Shown here: piece by piece, positions 1 to 8,200 of the stretch
Layout: every line of letters begins with the position of its first letter
Numbering within the stretch: the first letter of the stretch is position 1
NCBI GenBank assembly: GCA_016284235.1
Contig: JAEEOK010000126.1
Location: 1-33,587, forward strand
DNA: 33,587 nt
Direction of reading: 5' to 3'
Source of the DNA: Succinivibrionaceae bacterium
GTDB lineage: Bacteria; Pseudomonadota; Gammaproteobacteria; Enterobacterales; Succinivibrionaceae
Notes under the pieces: model-generated
What the model saw: the letters and a program-made list of their open reading frames with translations, nothing else
Databases searched by the model: none
What the model was told of the DNA's origin: nothing
Made by a program: the position numbers and the translations under genes

Positions 1-354
1 GGTGGAAACGAGAGCAGACTGGATGAAATAATTAAGGACAACCATCTGCTGATAACAGCCGAACTGATAAAAGATCTGCTCAAAAGCAGCTTCGAAAGCA
101 AGACAGCATACGAGATGAAGAACCAGGTAACCAAGGCAATAACCCTATGCAGAGATACAGAAAACGTGCATTTCTGCAGGTATGCAAACTTCCTGAAAAA
201 ACACATGCAAGGAATAATTTCTCATGCAAGATATAATATATCTTCAGGAATGGTTGAAGGCTTCAACAATAAGATCAAAACGATGAGAAGAAAGGCATAT
301 GGATTCAACGATGATGAATATATCTTTCTAAAGATTATTGATATTTCGAAATAA
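1..354 (+). CDS. ISL3-family transposase, C-terminal fragment (cut by window edge)
   Basis: The frame is open from base 1 and ends at TAA 352-354, so only the last ~117 residues of a transposase are visible. The segment SGMVEGFNNKIKTMRR followed by KAYGFNDDEYIFLKI is the typical C-terminal DDE block of ISL3-family transposases: the E of VEGFNNKIK is the last acidic catalytic residue, followed by the (K/R)RxAYGF signature. The N-terminal part lies outside the window, so completeness cannot be judged. An internal ATG at 115 is not a real start, because coding continues upstream of it. The last 72 bases of this gene recur on the minus strand at the far right edge with three mismatches over the 99-base shared stretch. 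Family assignment rests on remembered motifs; I am fairly sure of ISL3 but cannot name the element. Confidence 0.85.
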   Translation, partial: GGNESRLDEIIKDNHLLITAELIKDLLKSSFESKTAYEMKNQVTKAITLCRDTENVHFCRYANFLKKHMQGIISHARYNISSGMVEGFNNKIKTMRRKAYGFNDDEYIFLKIIDISK

Positions 355-381
355 CATTAATGATTATTACCAACTTATTTT
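1..381 (+). mobile_element. ISL3-family insertion sequence, partial, left-edge copy
   Basis: Transposase fragment plus 27 bases of 3' non-coding sequence. Bases 283-381 match 33489-33587 in inverted orientation at 96 of 99 positions. After base 381 the copies diverge abruptly: the right-hand copy continues into an outer end reading ...TATGGAGAGCC on the element strand, while this copy passes into GGTTCTTTAC. Its outermost ~11 bases are therefore missing or replaced. Confidence 0.75.
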
Positions 382-410
382 GGTTCTTTACAAATTCCAG
401 TTGGAGCAAC
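382..410 (+). repeat. ISL3-like terminal inverted repeat fused to the truncated IS end
   Basis: The stretch starts GGTTCTTTACAAATTCCAG and continues TTGGA. Aligned without gaps to the terminal repeat of the right-hand copy (33478-33506, starting GGCTCTCC), 17 of 29 positions match, including GG-TCT at the tip and the block AGTTGGA at the same spacing. Its orientation is that of a left end pointing to the right, yet no transposase follows. It may be a solo IS end or the scar of a rearranged element. Confidence 0.45.
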
Positions 411-783
411 ACTGACTAGACGACTGAACTTTGGCTCGTAGTGTTCCCGTCATTAAAATTGCATTTCAGCGGTGGCACAGGTGGCTATACGAACACAAAT
501 CCTTGAGTATCAGTATGTCTGAGAATAACATGATAGTAGCGAGGTTAATTCTAAAACCCTGCAAATAATTATTCCAAACCGATGAGTTCTGCATATTTGA
601 AATAAATCATCCTAAATATTACCAGCTGAGTTTTGCAAATCCCCCAAAAAACAAAGTGCGCAAGCTCTTTACGATAACTCACGCACCATACCGCCAAAAT
701 CCATGAAAATTCAGTCTTTTCTGAATGCAGAAGATCCGGACGGAAAAAGATCGAATCAAACTTTAATGGATCTGCGATTAAGT
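411..783. other. Intergenic stretch without a recognisable gene
   Basis: About 370 bases between the IS junction and the small secreted-protein gene. Frames on both strands are broken by stops and no product is recognisable. It is probably old IS-derived or decayed sequence, but I cannot identify it. Near its right end lies a short hairpin (ATTCAG 709-714, CTGAAT 721-726), which read on the minus strand is followed by four T and could be a weak terminator for the gene ending at 784. Confidence 0.4.
709..726 (-). terminator. Possible weak terminator after the small secreted-protein gene
   Basis: A 6-bp stem ATTCAG/CTGAAT with a 6-base loop, followed on the minus strand by TTTT. It lies about 58 bases downstream of the stop at 784. 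The stem is short and AT-rich, so this is tentative. Confidence 0.3.
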
Positions 784-1182
784 TTATTCAACAATCCTTT
801 CAAAATTTATGACATCATCGGGATTGCCCTCGTAGTATTCATCAATACCTGCTTCAGTAATAACATATTCAGATTTGTCAGACTTTGTGAATTTTCTTAT
901 GACCTTACTGTTCTCATTTTCGTCAATCTCGATTTCTTTACAGTCTCTGTCTGTTACGAGTACCAGCCTGTCTCCTTTAAGTTTGGCAGTGGCTGTACAC
1001 TCAATAATATTTTCAGCACCCATTGAATCACCGTAATCCATCTTATACGTGCCGTCAGAATTTTTTGAAATTTTTACCGAATAATGATAACCGTCACCAA
1101 AGAATCCTTCAAAACCTGCTGCATTTGCAGATGAAAAAGCCAGCATCAAAGCGGCTGCAACAACAACTTGTACTGATTTCAT
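784..1182 (-). CDS. Small secreted protein of unknown function
   Basis: 132 residues. Residues 1-21 form a Sec signal peptide (MKS, hydrophobic core AAALMLAF, likely cleavage at ANA-AG), so the product is probably periplasmic or secreted with no further membrane segment. The mature part (~111 residues) is predicted rich in beta strands and has two cysteines, in IIECTATAKL and TDRDCKEI, about 20 residues apart, likely a disulfide. The start at 1182 is supported by an AGGAG box (minus strand, 1189-1193) with a 6-base spacer. The layout (signal, short aromatic/glycine segment, ECxxxA...L...C) resembles the 143-residue protein at 13919-14350, so the two look like diverged paralogues. I do not recognise a named family and assign no function. 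Confidence 0.75.
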   Translation of the reverse strand: MKSVQVVVAAALMLAFSSANAAGFEGFFGDGYHYSVKISKNSDGTYKMDYGDSMGAENIIECTATAKLKGDRLVLVTDRDCKEIEIDENENSKVIRKFTKSDKSEYVITEAGIDEYYEGNPDDVINFERIVE

Positions 1183-1569
1183 ATCAAACTCCTAAAAAAC
1201 AATCAGCTTGTCTATGATAACATTTTTCAAAGCAAAATTTGAGTCTCAAAATTCAAGTTAGCAATATCCTGCCCAACGAACATGACGGGAAGGATTTCTT
1301 CAAAGACTTTAGAACTGCAGTCTTTTCAGCAAAAAACACATTTTTCAGTAAAAATTTCACAGGGACGAATAAACATCGATCGAGAAATGCCGCCAGGTTC
1401 GCACGCTCATACGCGCTCCGGCAGAAACTTCAATTCCGGAATTTACGGGTCCGGCATCGGTACCGTCTCCCCCGGAAAATTTTTTAACAAATACCGCAAA
1501 AAAAAATCCTGCCTGAAAGAGCTGTCTGAACAGCAGGCAGGATCTGCTTCTTTTCAGAGCCGCCCCGCT
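1183..1569. other. Intergenic region with palindrome and amylase terminator
   Basis: Holds a perfect 13-bp palindrome TTTGAGTCTCAAA at 1238-1250, about 56 bases upstream of the small-gene start and a possible operator. A second palindrome, AATTCCGGAATT, lies at 1432-1443. The minus-strand terminator of the amylase gene is at 1498-1543. No convincing gene lies here; open frames in this stretch lack family resemblance and overlap the terminator. Confidence 0.5.
1498..1543 (-). terminator. Rho-independent terminator of the alpha-amylase gene
   Basis: Perfect 10-bp inverted repeat ATCCTGCCTG (1506-1515) and CAGGCAGGAT (1534-1543), with an inner GCTGT/ACAGC pairing inside the loop. On the minus strand it is followed by an uninterrupted T run (A run at 1498-1506). 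It begins 26 bases downstream of the amylase stop at 1570, so it separates that transcript from the next minus-strand gene. Confidence 0.88.
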
Positions 1570-3288
1570 CTAATCTCCGGTCCTGGCGCATCTGACCTCA
1601 TAGAAGCTTCCGGAAAGCGCAGGAAGAGTCATCACACTGCCCTGAATAACGGAGCCGTTAAGGGATGTAACCGTGCAGGACTCAAGTCCAAGTCTGCCCC
1701 ACACGCTGTCATCCAAAGTAACCTGTCTGTCGGATGTGCCTGCATTCAACGCATAGATTATCATGTCATCTCTGTAGCGCTTGAAATCAACAAAGATGCC
1801 GTGATCGCTGAACAGATGGATCCTTTGACCATGGCTTAGAGCTTTATGAGAATCACGAAGTCTGAGCATGGCGGCGACATCATTCTTCAGTTTTTCCTCA
1901 TCAGGCGAGAGCCGGTCAACATGCCCGTCGGTACGGGATACATGATCATCGCACATATCCAGCTTTCCGCAGTCATCCGGCTGCATAACAAAATTTAACG
2001 TTTCATCACCGGTTTCATCGCCGTAGTAGATGGTAACCGGTCCGCTGTAGGCAGCCAGAAAGCTCAGAGCCGCACGATGGGCATCAAAATATGATCTGCC
2101 GTGAACACCGTCTTCCTCATACCCTGCCCGCTGAAGCAGATCACCGAATCTGAGGACATCATGATTTGTCAGAAACATATTAGGCATGGAGCCTTCAGTA
2201 TACCCCTGCATCATCCTGTAGCTGTTCTGAAGTTCAGTTGCCGGCTGACTGCAGGAATTACTGTCGGACATATTTCCCTTGGTGGCCAGAACCTTCACCA
2301 GTTCAGCTCTGAGAGGAAAATTAAAGGCACTTGCCAGAGCGTTGTTTTTAAACACCGTTCTTTCGATTGTCTTTGGTTTGTCAGACCATATTTCTCCGAC
2401 CATGTAGCCGAGAGGATGCACGTTTTTTCCGTTCATTCTGTAGGTGACTGTTTTTGATGTTCTTGCCACCTCGTCAGAAATTTCCTTCCAGAATTCATTT
2501 GTCACCTGATATGCCTGATCAAGACGCCATCCGTCAATTTTGACTTCTTTAATCCAGTAGGATGCGACCTCCTTTAGGAAAGGCAGGGATTCAGCGGTAT
2601 CGAAGCACCGGGTTTCTTTCAGGGGGATTTTGTCAATTTTACCGTAGCTGTCTATACAGCGTACTGACAGCTTAAGTTCATTTCCTTTCGGACTTCTGAC
2701 TGCCACGTTAATTTTGGCATGTCCGAAAACACCGTCCAGGAACACATAAATACCTCTGGCATGAGCCTGATTTACAAGCTCGGCAAGCTCCTCCTTCGTT
2801 CCGAATTTCGGATCAACGCTGAAATAGTCAGAAGTGTAATATCCTGTTCCGTCCAGCTTGTCATAGGTCCAGTCCTGTCCGTCAACAGGAAGAGTCTTGA
2901 AAACAGGGGTGAGCCATATTGCATTGGCTCCCGTCGACCTGATATAGTCGAGACTGTCGATAACTCCTCTGAGATTTCCCTTATGGGAAGATGGTCCCCA
3001 TGACTTCAGCGGTCCTGAGGCGCCGCCGTTGCCGTGTCTGAAACTTTCCGTCATTATCTGATATATGCGGATATCGCACAGGGCGCTGTCGCCGCCGAAG
3101 CATCCCTTGTCATTTTTCTGAAGACTGATATTGTCTGCTGAAAGTGTCACATCCTTATCCGATGATGTGCGAACGCAGGAGGCATAACCGGATCGTCCCT
3201 GCCATCCTGAAGAATTCCGGTCTCCCGTGGATGAGCAGCCGGAAAACAGAAAAAGCGCTGCTGCAAGACTGATTATGGTGCATTTCAT
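1570..3288 (-). CDS. Alpha-amylase family (GH13) lipoprotein
   Basis: 572 residues. The N-terminus carries a lipobox (LFSGC, acylated Cys about residue 18) after a hydrophobic core, so the enzyme is membrane-anchored, facing the periplasm or cell surface. A (beta/alpha)8 GH13 domain spans about residues 70-480 and has the conserved regions in order: region I DGVFGH (D185, H190; the usual N before H is G), region II GWRLDQ (nucleophile D257), region III GEIW (acid/base E299) and region IV NHD (D377). All three catalytic acids are present, so it should cleave alpha-glucans or maltodextrins; the exact subfamily cannot be read by eye. A small beta C-domain ends the protein. AAAGGAG (minus strand, 3298-3304) supports the start. 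It is followed by its own terminator and appears monocistronic. Confidence 0.93.
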   Translation of the reverse strand: MKCTIISLAAALFLFSGCSSTGDRNSSGWQGRSGYASCVRTSSDKDVTLSADNISLQKNDKGCFGGDSALCDIRIYQIMTESFRHGNGGASGPLKSWGPSSHKGNLRGVIDSLDYIRSTGANAIWLTPVFKTLPVDGQDWTYDKLDGTGYYTSDYFSVDPKFGTKEELAELVNQAHARGIYVFLDGVFGHAKINVAVRSPKGNELKLSVRCIDSYGKIDKIPLKETRCFDTAESLPFLKEVASYWIKEVKIDGWRLDQAYQVTNEFWKEISDEVARTSKTVTYRMNGKNVHPLGYMVGEIWSDKPKTIERTVFKNNALASAFNFPLRAELVKVLATKGNMSDSNSCSQPATELQNSYRMMQGYTEGSMPNMFLTNHDVLRFGDLLQRAGYEEDGVHGRSYFDAHRAALSFLAAYSGPVTIYYGDETGDETLNFVMQPDDCGKLDMCDDHVSRTDGHVDRLSPDEEKLKNDVAAMLRLRDSHKALSHGQRIHLFSDHGIFVDFKRYRDDMIIYALNAGTSDRQVTLDDSVWGRLGLESCTVTSLNGSVIQGSVMTLPALSGSFYEVRCARTGD

Positions 3289-3432
3289 TGCCTTTATCTC
3301 CTTTGCACTGATTAATGGTATTCAAAAAAACATTCACACGCCGGATCATCAGAGGATGCGAAAGTACAAAATCACGTCATCACAGGAATGCCTCCGGTAA
3401 ATATCCTGATGCTTTGAAAGGATCAGATTGTG

Positions 3433-3457
3433 AAGACGGAGGCTATTTATCCGTCTT
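3433..3457. repeat. Inverted repeat between the amylase and DUF285 genes
   Basis: AAGACGGA at 3433-3440 pairs perfectly with TCCGTCTT at 3450-3457 across a 9-base loop. It lies 45 bases beyond the stop of the DUF285 gene on the minus strand, so it may be its transcript end, but no T run follows in that direction. An operator for the amylase gene is the alternative. Confidence 0.4.
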
Positions 3458-3501
3458 ACGGCAGCATCACCCGCCATGCTAAGAGAGCGGTCCGGTTCTT
3501 T

Positions 3502-4530
3502 CTACTGCTGCCTTGCCTTCTCGGGAACCGGGTGAGTATATGCCCTGGCCTCCCTGAACATATCATTCATGTTCGTAACCTTTGACAGATCCCATTTTTC
3601 GATGGACTGGTTGAAGGAAATTGCGCCGGAGAACATCATTTCCATATTCTGCACGGATGAGGTATTCCATTTATCCAGCGGCTGATTGAAAGCCTGGGCT
3701 AGAGCAAACATGCTGCTCATGTCAGTCACTTTAGACGTATCCCAGTTTTCCAGAGGACTGTTAAAACTTCTCGCCGCGGCAAACATGCTGCTCATGTTGG
3801 TTACCGATGATGTATTCCATTTATCCAGAGGCTGATTGAATCTGGCGGCGTTTATGAACATTCCTGACATATCCGTGACAGCAGATGTGTTCCAGCCTCC
3901 CAAAGGCTGGTTGAAGTTCACGGCATGAAGAAACATTCCGCTCATGCTGGTTACCGATGAAGTGTTCCATTTTTCCAGAGGCTGGTTGAACGATTTTGCA
4001 TAGGCAAAGGCCACAACCATACTTGTAACCTTCGAGGTATCCCAGTCTCCGACGGGATGATTGAATGACGTGGCTCCGTAAAAAATACCCTTCATGTCGG
4101 TGATGCCCGATGTATCCCTGATATTGACGGATGCAAGATCACGGAAAATACTCTCCTTTCTTGAGTCGTCAAAACCGCCGAAGGCGCAGGCAAGAGATTT
4201 AACCTCCGGAGTGAATCTGATTTCGAATTTAAACTCCTTCACCTGCCTGCGCTTGTTTGCCTTCTTGAAAGGGTTTGTGCGCAGCTGACTCTGGATCCAG
4301 GATGAGTTGCTCTCATTCATGTCGGCACATCTTGTAAAACTGTATCCGATGGTAAGGGACTCCAGACTGTTGTCCAGCATTCTGGTGATTAAATCATCAG
4401 TGATATCCTTTTCTGATTTCAGAACAGGATTGAGTTTTTCCTTTTCCGAATCTGAAAAGAAAAAAGCCAAAGAGGCGGATGAAACCGCAAGCAGGGTTAA
4501 AGAGGCAAGTGCGATAATTTTCTTTTTCAT
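3502..4530 (-). CDS. Exported DUF285/BspA-like repeat protein
   Basis: 342 residues. Residues 1-22 form a Sec signal peptide (MKKK, hydrophobic core, cleavage near SLA-FF). Residues ~23-138 form a unique N-terminal region. Residues ~139-338 (3517-4116) are eight consecutive 25-residue repeats without gaps, consensus (D/N)TSxVTxMxxMFxxAxxFNQPLxxW. This is the DUF285 (Mycoplasma/BspA-like) motif, known from predicted surface solenoid proteins of gut and mucosal microbes. The first, second and last units are the most diverged. Such proteins are thought to mediate surface binding, but none of that is shown here. The start has a weak AGGTAG box. There is no C-terminal anchor, so its location in a Gram-negative cell (periplasm or secreted) is open. 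Confidence 0.9.
   Translation of the reverse strand: MKKKIIALASLTLLAVSSASLAFFFSDSEKEKLNPVLKSEKDITDDLITRMLDNSLESLTIGYSFTRCADMNESNSSWIQSQLRTNPFKKANKRRQVKEFKFEIRFTPEVKSLACAFGGFDDSRKESIFRDLASVNIRDTSGITDMKGIFYGATSFNHPVGDWDTSKVTSMVVAFAYAKSFNQPLEKWNTSSVTSMSGMFLHAVNFNQPLGGWNTSAVTDMSGMFINAARFNQPLDKWNTSSVTNMSSMFAAARSFNSPLENWDTSKVTDMSSMFALAQAFNQPLDKWNTSSVQNMEMMFSGAISFNQSIEKWDLSKVTNMNDMFREARAYTHPVPEKARQQ
3517..4116 (-). repeat. Eight 75-bp in-frame coding repeats (25 residues each)
   Basis: Diverged 75-bp units inside the DUF285 gene. Protein similarity between units is high (FNQPL and W at fixed positions), and nucleotide similarity is visible as recurring 'ccagaggctgattgaa'-like segments on the plus strand. 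Repeat number could vary by recombination. Confidence 0.85.
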
Positions 4531-4900
4531 TTTTCTACCTATGTAAATTCAGCAGCGCTGCATAAAAGCCGTAAAGCAGCGAAATACTTTCCTGAACCGG
4601 CTTATCTGTCAATTTCTGCAGATCCGCAAAGAGCGTCTTTGCAGAAAAGGCGGAGACAGCCGTCCGCGAGGATCGGGTTTTCCGGGACAGGATATGTTCA
4701 ATCAGCAGAATGACTGCTTGAATGCGGCGGATTATCCGGTCGCATCTCAGGGACCGAAAAAAATTTTTTCCAGTCTGAAATAATTTTTTCTGTCCTTTAC
4801 ACCCCGGGCAAACCGTCCTTCAAATCTCCGCTTCGCCGGCTTTCAGACCGCTGACACCGTGTCGCAGTCCGACAGACCCTGCTGATATAAAAAATTTTCT

Positions 4901-4936
4901 AATTCTACACGATTTGCACAATTCTACACGATTTGC
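4901..4936. repeat. Exact 17-bp tandem direct repeat, 19-bp period
   Basis: AATTCTACACGATTTGC occurs exactly at 4901-4917 and again at 4920-4936. The 19-bp period is close to two helical turns, as expected for repeated protein-binding sites on one DNA face. It lies about 290 bases upstream of the A2M start and 370 bases from the DUF285 start. A regulator-binding role is inference. Confidence 0.6.
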
Positions 4937-5083
4937 TCATGACGCGCTCTAAATACATTTTTTTCATTAAATATTTTTCTGGAGCGTCTCACGTTCCGCC
5001 GCTGAATGCAGTGTACGTGTTACTGGTGTTACTGATTACACTGTACAAAAAATAAGTAGCCGGAGTCCGATTTTGTTAATTTA

Positions 5084-5104
5084 TGTGACAATGATCAAAA
5101 TCAA
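5084..5104 (+). promoter_or_regulatory. Candidate CRP/FNR-type operator upstream of the A2M operon
   Basis: Two overlapping motifs. TGTGA-N6-TCAAA (5084-5099) matches the CRP core TGTGA-N6-TCACA at 9 of 10 positions. ATGAT-N4-ATCAA (5091-5104) matches the FNR core TTGAT-N4-ATCAA at 9 of 10. The site lies ~120-140 bases before the A2M start codon. Matches of this quality can occur by chance in AT-rich DNA, and the regulators are outside the window. Confidence 0.35.
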
Positions 5105-5128
5105 AAGTATGATGAAATGAATTAAACC

Positions 5129-5166
5129 TCATATGTAGGCAATGTGCGTTAAAATGCGACATATGA
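5129..5166. repeat. 8-bp inverted repeat before the A2M gene
   Basis: TCATATGT (5129-5136) and ACATATGA (5159-5166) form a perfect inverted repeat with a 22-base spacer, ending about 55 bases upstream of the A2M start. The -10-like TAAAAT at 5150-5155 falls inside the spacer. It could be an operator or an mRNA leader hairpin. Confidence 0.4.
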
Positions 5167-5221
5167 GTGACTATATTTCAGTCATTACTTTAAGCACGGT
5201 AATAACAAATTCGAGGGTACC

Positions 5222-8200
5222 ATGAAATTATCAAAGTTATCTTTACTGGTGGCAGCAGCAGTGCTCACCGGAAATACGGCATCAGCGGCTTCCGGAGCCG
5301 GCGGACTTGATGTTACAAGAGTAACAGAGGAAAACACTGTAGGATCTGCAACCTCATGCATAATCATGTCAGGCAAAATGGAAAGTCAGAAAAACGCTCC
5401 TTCAGTCCTTGCCCAGTATATAAATGTTCAGAACCTCTCATCGAAACAGGAGAACAGACCGTCTCTTCTTGTTCAGGGCAGAGCATTATGCCTTGGCAAT
5501 CTGAATTTCGGCACCAAATACAAGGTAACTCTCAAAAAGGGAATGATTTCAGCTGAAAACACAATGCTTCTGAAGGACAAGGAAGTGGAGTTCACCACCG
5601 TAGATCATCAGGGAGTTGTGCAGTTCCTCAACGGTAATATAATTTCGTCGTCATCCAGCGATAAAAAGGTTGCTGTTCAGACTGTCAACCTGAACAAATT
5701 CAGACTTTCGCTTTTCAAGATCTCCGACAGCGACCGCGCCTCATACTTCGGCAACTATCTGGGAGATTCAAACTACCGCTGGGGCGTCACCGAATCGATT
5801 TTGTCTCACGGCAAGTTTATCGGTTCTAAGGACATAAACGTCGACGGAGTAAAGAATCAAAAAACAGTTACAATGGTGGATCTCAAGGACCTGACCGACG
5901 AGATGACGTCAGGCAGCTACATGCTGATTCTGACCGAAACGGATCAGGAACAGTGCGACGCAAGTCTTGACTGCATCGACAATTTTACCTCCAGCGACGC
6001 ACTCTTCCTTGCAAAGTCAATTATTGTGACTGATCTGGGTGTTACAACATACCTCGGCAGCAAAAACATGGATGTGGCTGTTCGCTCCCTGACCACCGCC
6101 GAGCCTGTGGCAGGTGCAAAGGTATCCCTGATCAGCAGATCAAACGAAATTCTCAAGACCGTTACGACAGACAGGGACGGCTATGCACATTTTTCAAAGG
6201 AAGACATTTCCGGAGCACATTCCCAGTCACCTGTTCTGGTTTCCGTAGTAAACGGAAAGGATTCCTTCATCCAGGATCTGAGGGGAGGATCCAAACTGGT
6301 TGTCGAGGATAATTTCACATCGGATACGGCACTTGCATCATCTGATGACATAAATGTCTATTCCTATACAAACCGTACTCTTGTCCGTCCGGGTGAAAAG
6401 GTTCTGTATGAGGCGATTGTGCGCGACGGCAAAATGAAAGCGTCCGATCTTAAAGCACTGAAGCTCATGATTGTCCGTCCGGACGATCAGATATACCGCG
6501 AGGTTACGCTGAAGGATCCTAAGACCGGAGCCTTTGAATATGAGTTTGAGTTTGACGAAACCGCTCTTACAGGCAACTGGGAATTCAAGCTTGGATTTGA
6601 CAAAAAGCGGATCATTTCAACAACCAGCGTCAAGGTTGACAATTTCATGCCGTCCAGCATAAAGGCCAAATTCAAGACCGGAAGCAACTTCCTTACCGGA
6701 AGTGACGCCATTACCGTCAATACAAGATTCATCTACGACGCTCCGGCTCCTGATGTTGCCGTTTCAGGCAATTATTACACCTCACTGGATAATCATCCGG
6801 TTGAAAAATACAGTGATTTCTATTTCGGTCCTAATGAATATAATCAGAGCACCTATGATAACTTTGATTCAATCATGACCGACCGTTCCGGCAACGCAAG
6901 AATTGATATTTCATCAGTAGGCGACAGCAGTGTACCGAGAAAACTGACACTTAACACCGAAATATACGATCCTAACTCCAAGATTCTTAACTATACCAAA
7001 GAATTCAAGCTTGCAGTAAAAGGTCCGATGATCGGCATCAAAAATGATTTTTCAAAAATCAATCCTAATGAATCCGATATCAGCGTTATTCTTGCCGACC
7101 AGGAGGGTAAACTTTATCAGGGGGATGTCAGCTACAGCATTTTCAAGCGCAACGTTTCATACCAGTATGTATACCGCAACGGCAGCTGGGAATACATCCG
7201 CAATGAGTACAAGACTCCTGTAACAGCAGGAACTGTCAGTGTCAAAGGCGATACATCCGCAAGAATCAAGACAGAGCTAGCAAACGGCAACTATCTTATT
7301 CAGCTGAATTATGCCGACGCCGAGACTTCCTCCTACTTCTATGTAGGTTCTGCATCTGATGTGGATCCGTCCCGTCCCGACCGCTTCAGCCTGTTCGCGG
7401 ACAAGAAGGTGTATAAGCCTGGCGAGACCGCGCGTCTTGAATTCGACAGCTATTTCGACGGTTATGCCGATCTCATGCTTGACGGCGTTTCAGGAAAGGC
7501 TCTCTCTCACCACAAAGTCACCAAGGGACACAATACCATTGATGTCAAGATCGGTGACAACTTCTCGCGCGGCTCCTATGCAATAGTCTCCCTGTACTCG
7601 AGAAACGATTCAAAACTCGGAGCCCAGCGTGCAATCGGCATAACCTATCTGGATCGGGACAGCAGTGATAAAACTCTGAATATCGCTCCGTCAGGATCAG
7701 CCAAGGCCAAACCTAACAGCGGATTTGACATTGAACTCAAAGTCGACAATGCCGACAGCAACACCTATATTTCTGCAGCGCTTGTTGATGAAGGTATTCT
7801 GTCAATCAATAATCAGAAGTCTCCGTCACCTGACAAAGCCCTGTTCGGCCAGTACAGTTTCAACACCGGCATCTATGATGCGTATGCCTTCCTGATGAAA
7901 ATCGCAGACGCCAAATCCCAGGGTTACGGCGGAGACGACGAGGAAGCCATGGGTGCAGGTCCGACACTGAACAACGTAACCAGGAACCTTTTCAGTTATT
8001 ACGTTCCTGCAACACGCGTTGACAACGGCGTTGCAAAGATTCATTTCGATCTTAACGATGTAAGCACCACCGCCCGCCTCATGGTCACCGGCTGGTCATC
8101 CGACAAAGTCGGATCCTACAGCGGTGAAATTCCAGTCAAGGATATCGCTGTAACGCGCCTGAATTCTCCTCACTATATAAGATCCGGCGATCAGCTTACT

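Larger units (their letters stand above)
4531..5221. other. Long divergent intergenic region (691 bases) with regulatory-looking repeats
   Basis: Separates the minus-strand DUF285 gene from the plus-strand A2M operon, so it should hold both promoters. I see no gene. It contains a 17-bp direct repeat at 4901/4920, a candidate CRP/FNR-type site at 5084-5104 and an 8-bp inverted repeat at 5129-5166; these are listed separately. Confidence 0.6.

Noticed and set aside
703-1026. Plus-strand frame of 107 codons
   Set aside because: It overlaps antisense to the signal-peptide gene at 784-1182, which has a ribosome site and coherent protein features; the plus frame has neither.
1282-1839. Plus-strand frame of 185 codons
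   Set aside because: It runs through the amylase terminator and into the antisense of the amylase gene; no family resemblance.
3517-4116. CRISPR-like regular 75-bp repeats
   Set aside because: The period encodes a 25-residue protein repeat in one open frame; there are no unique spacers.
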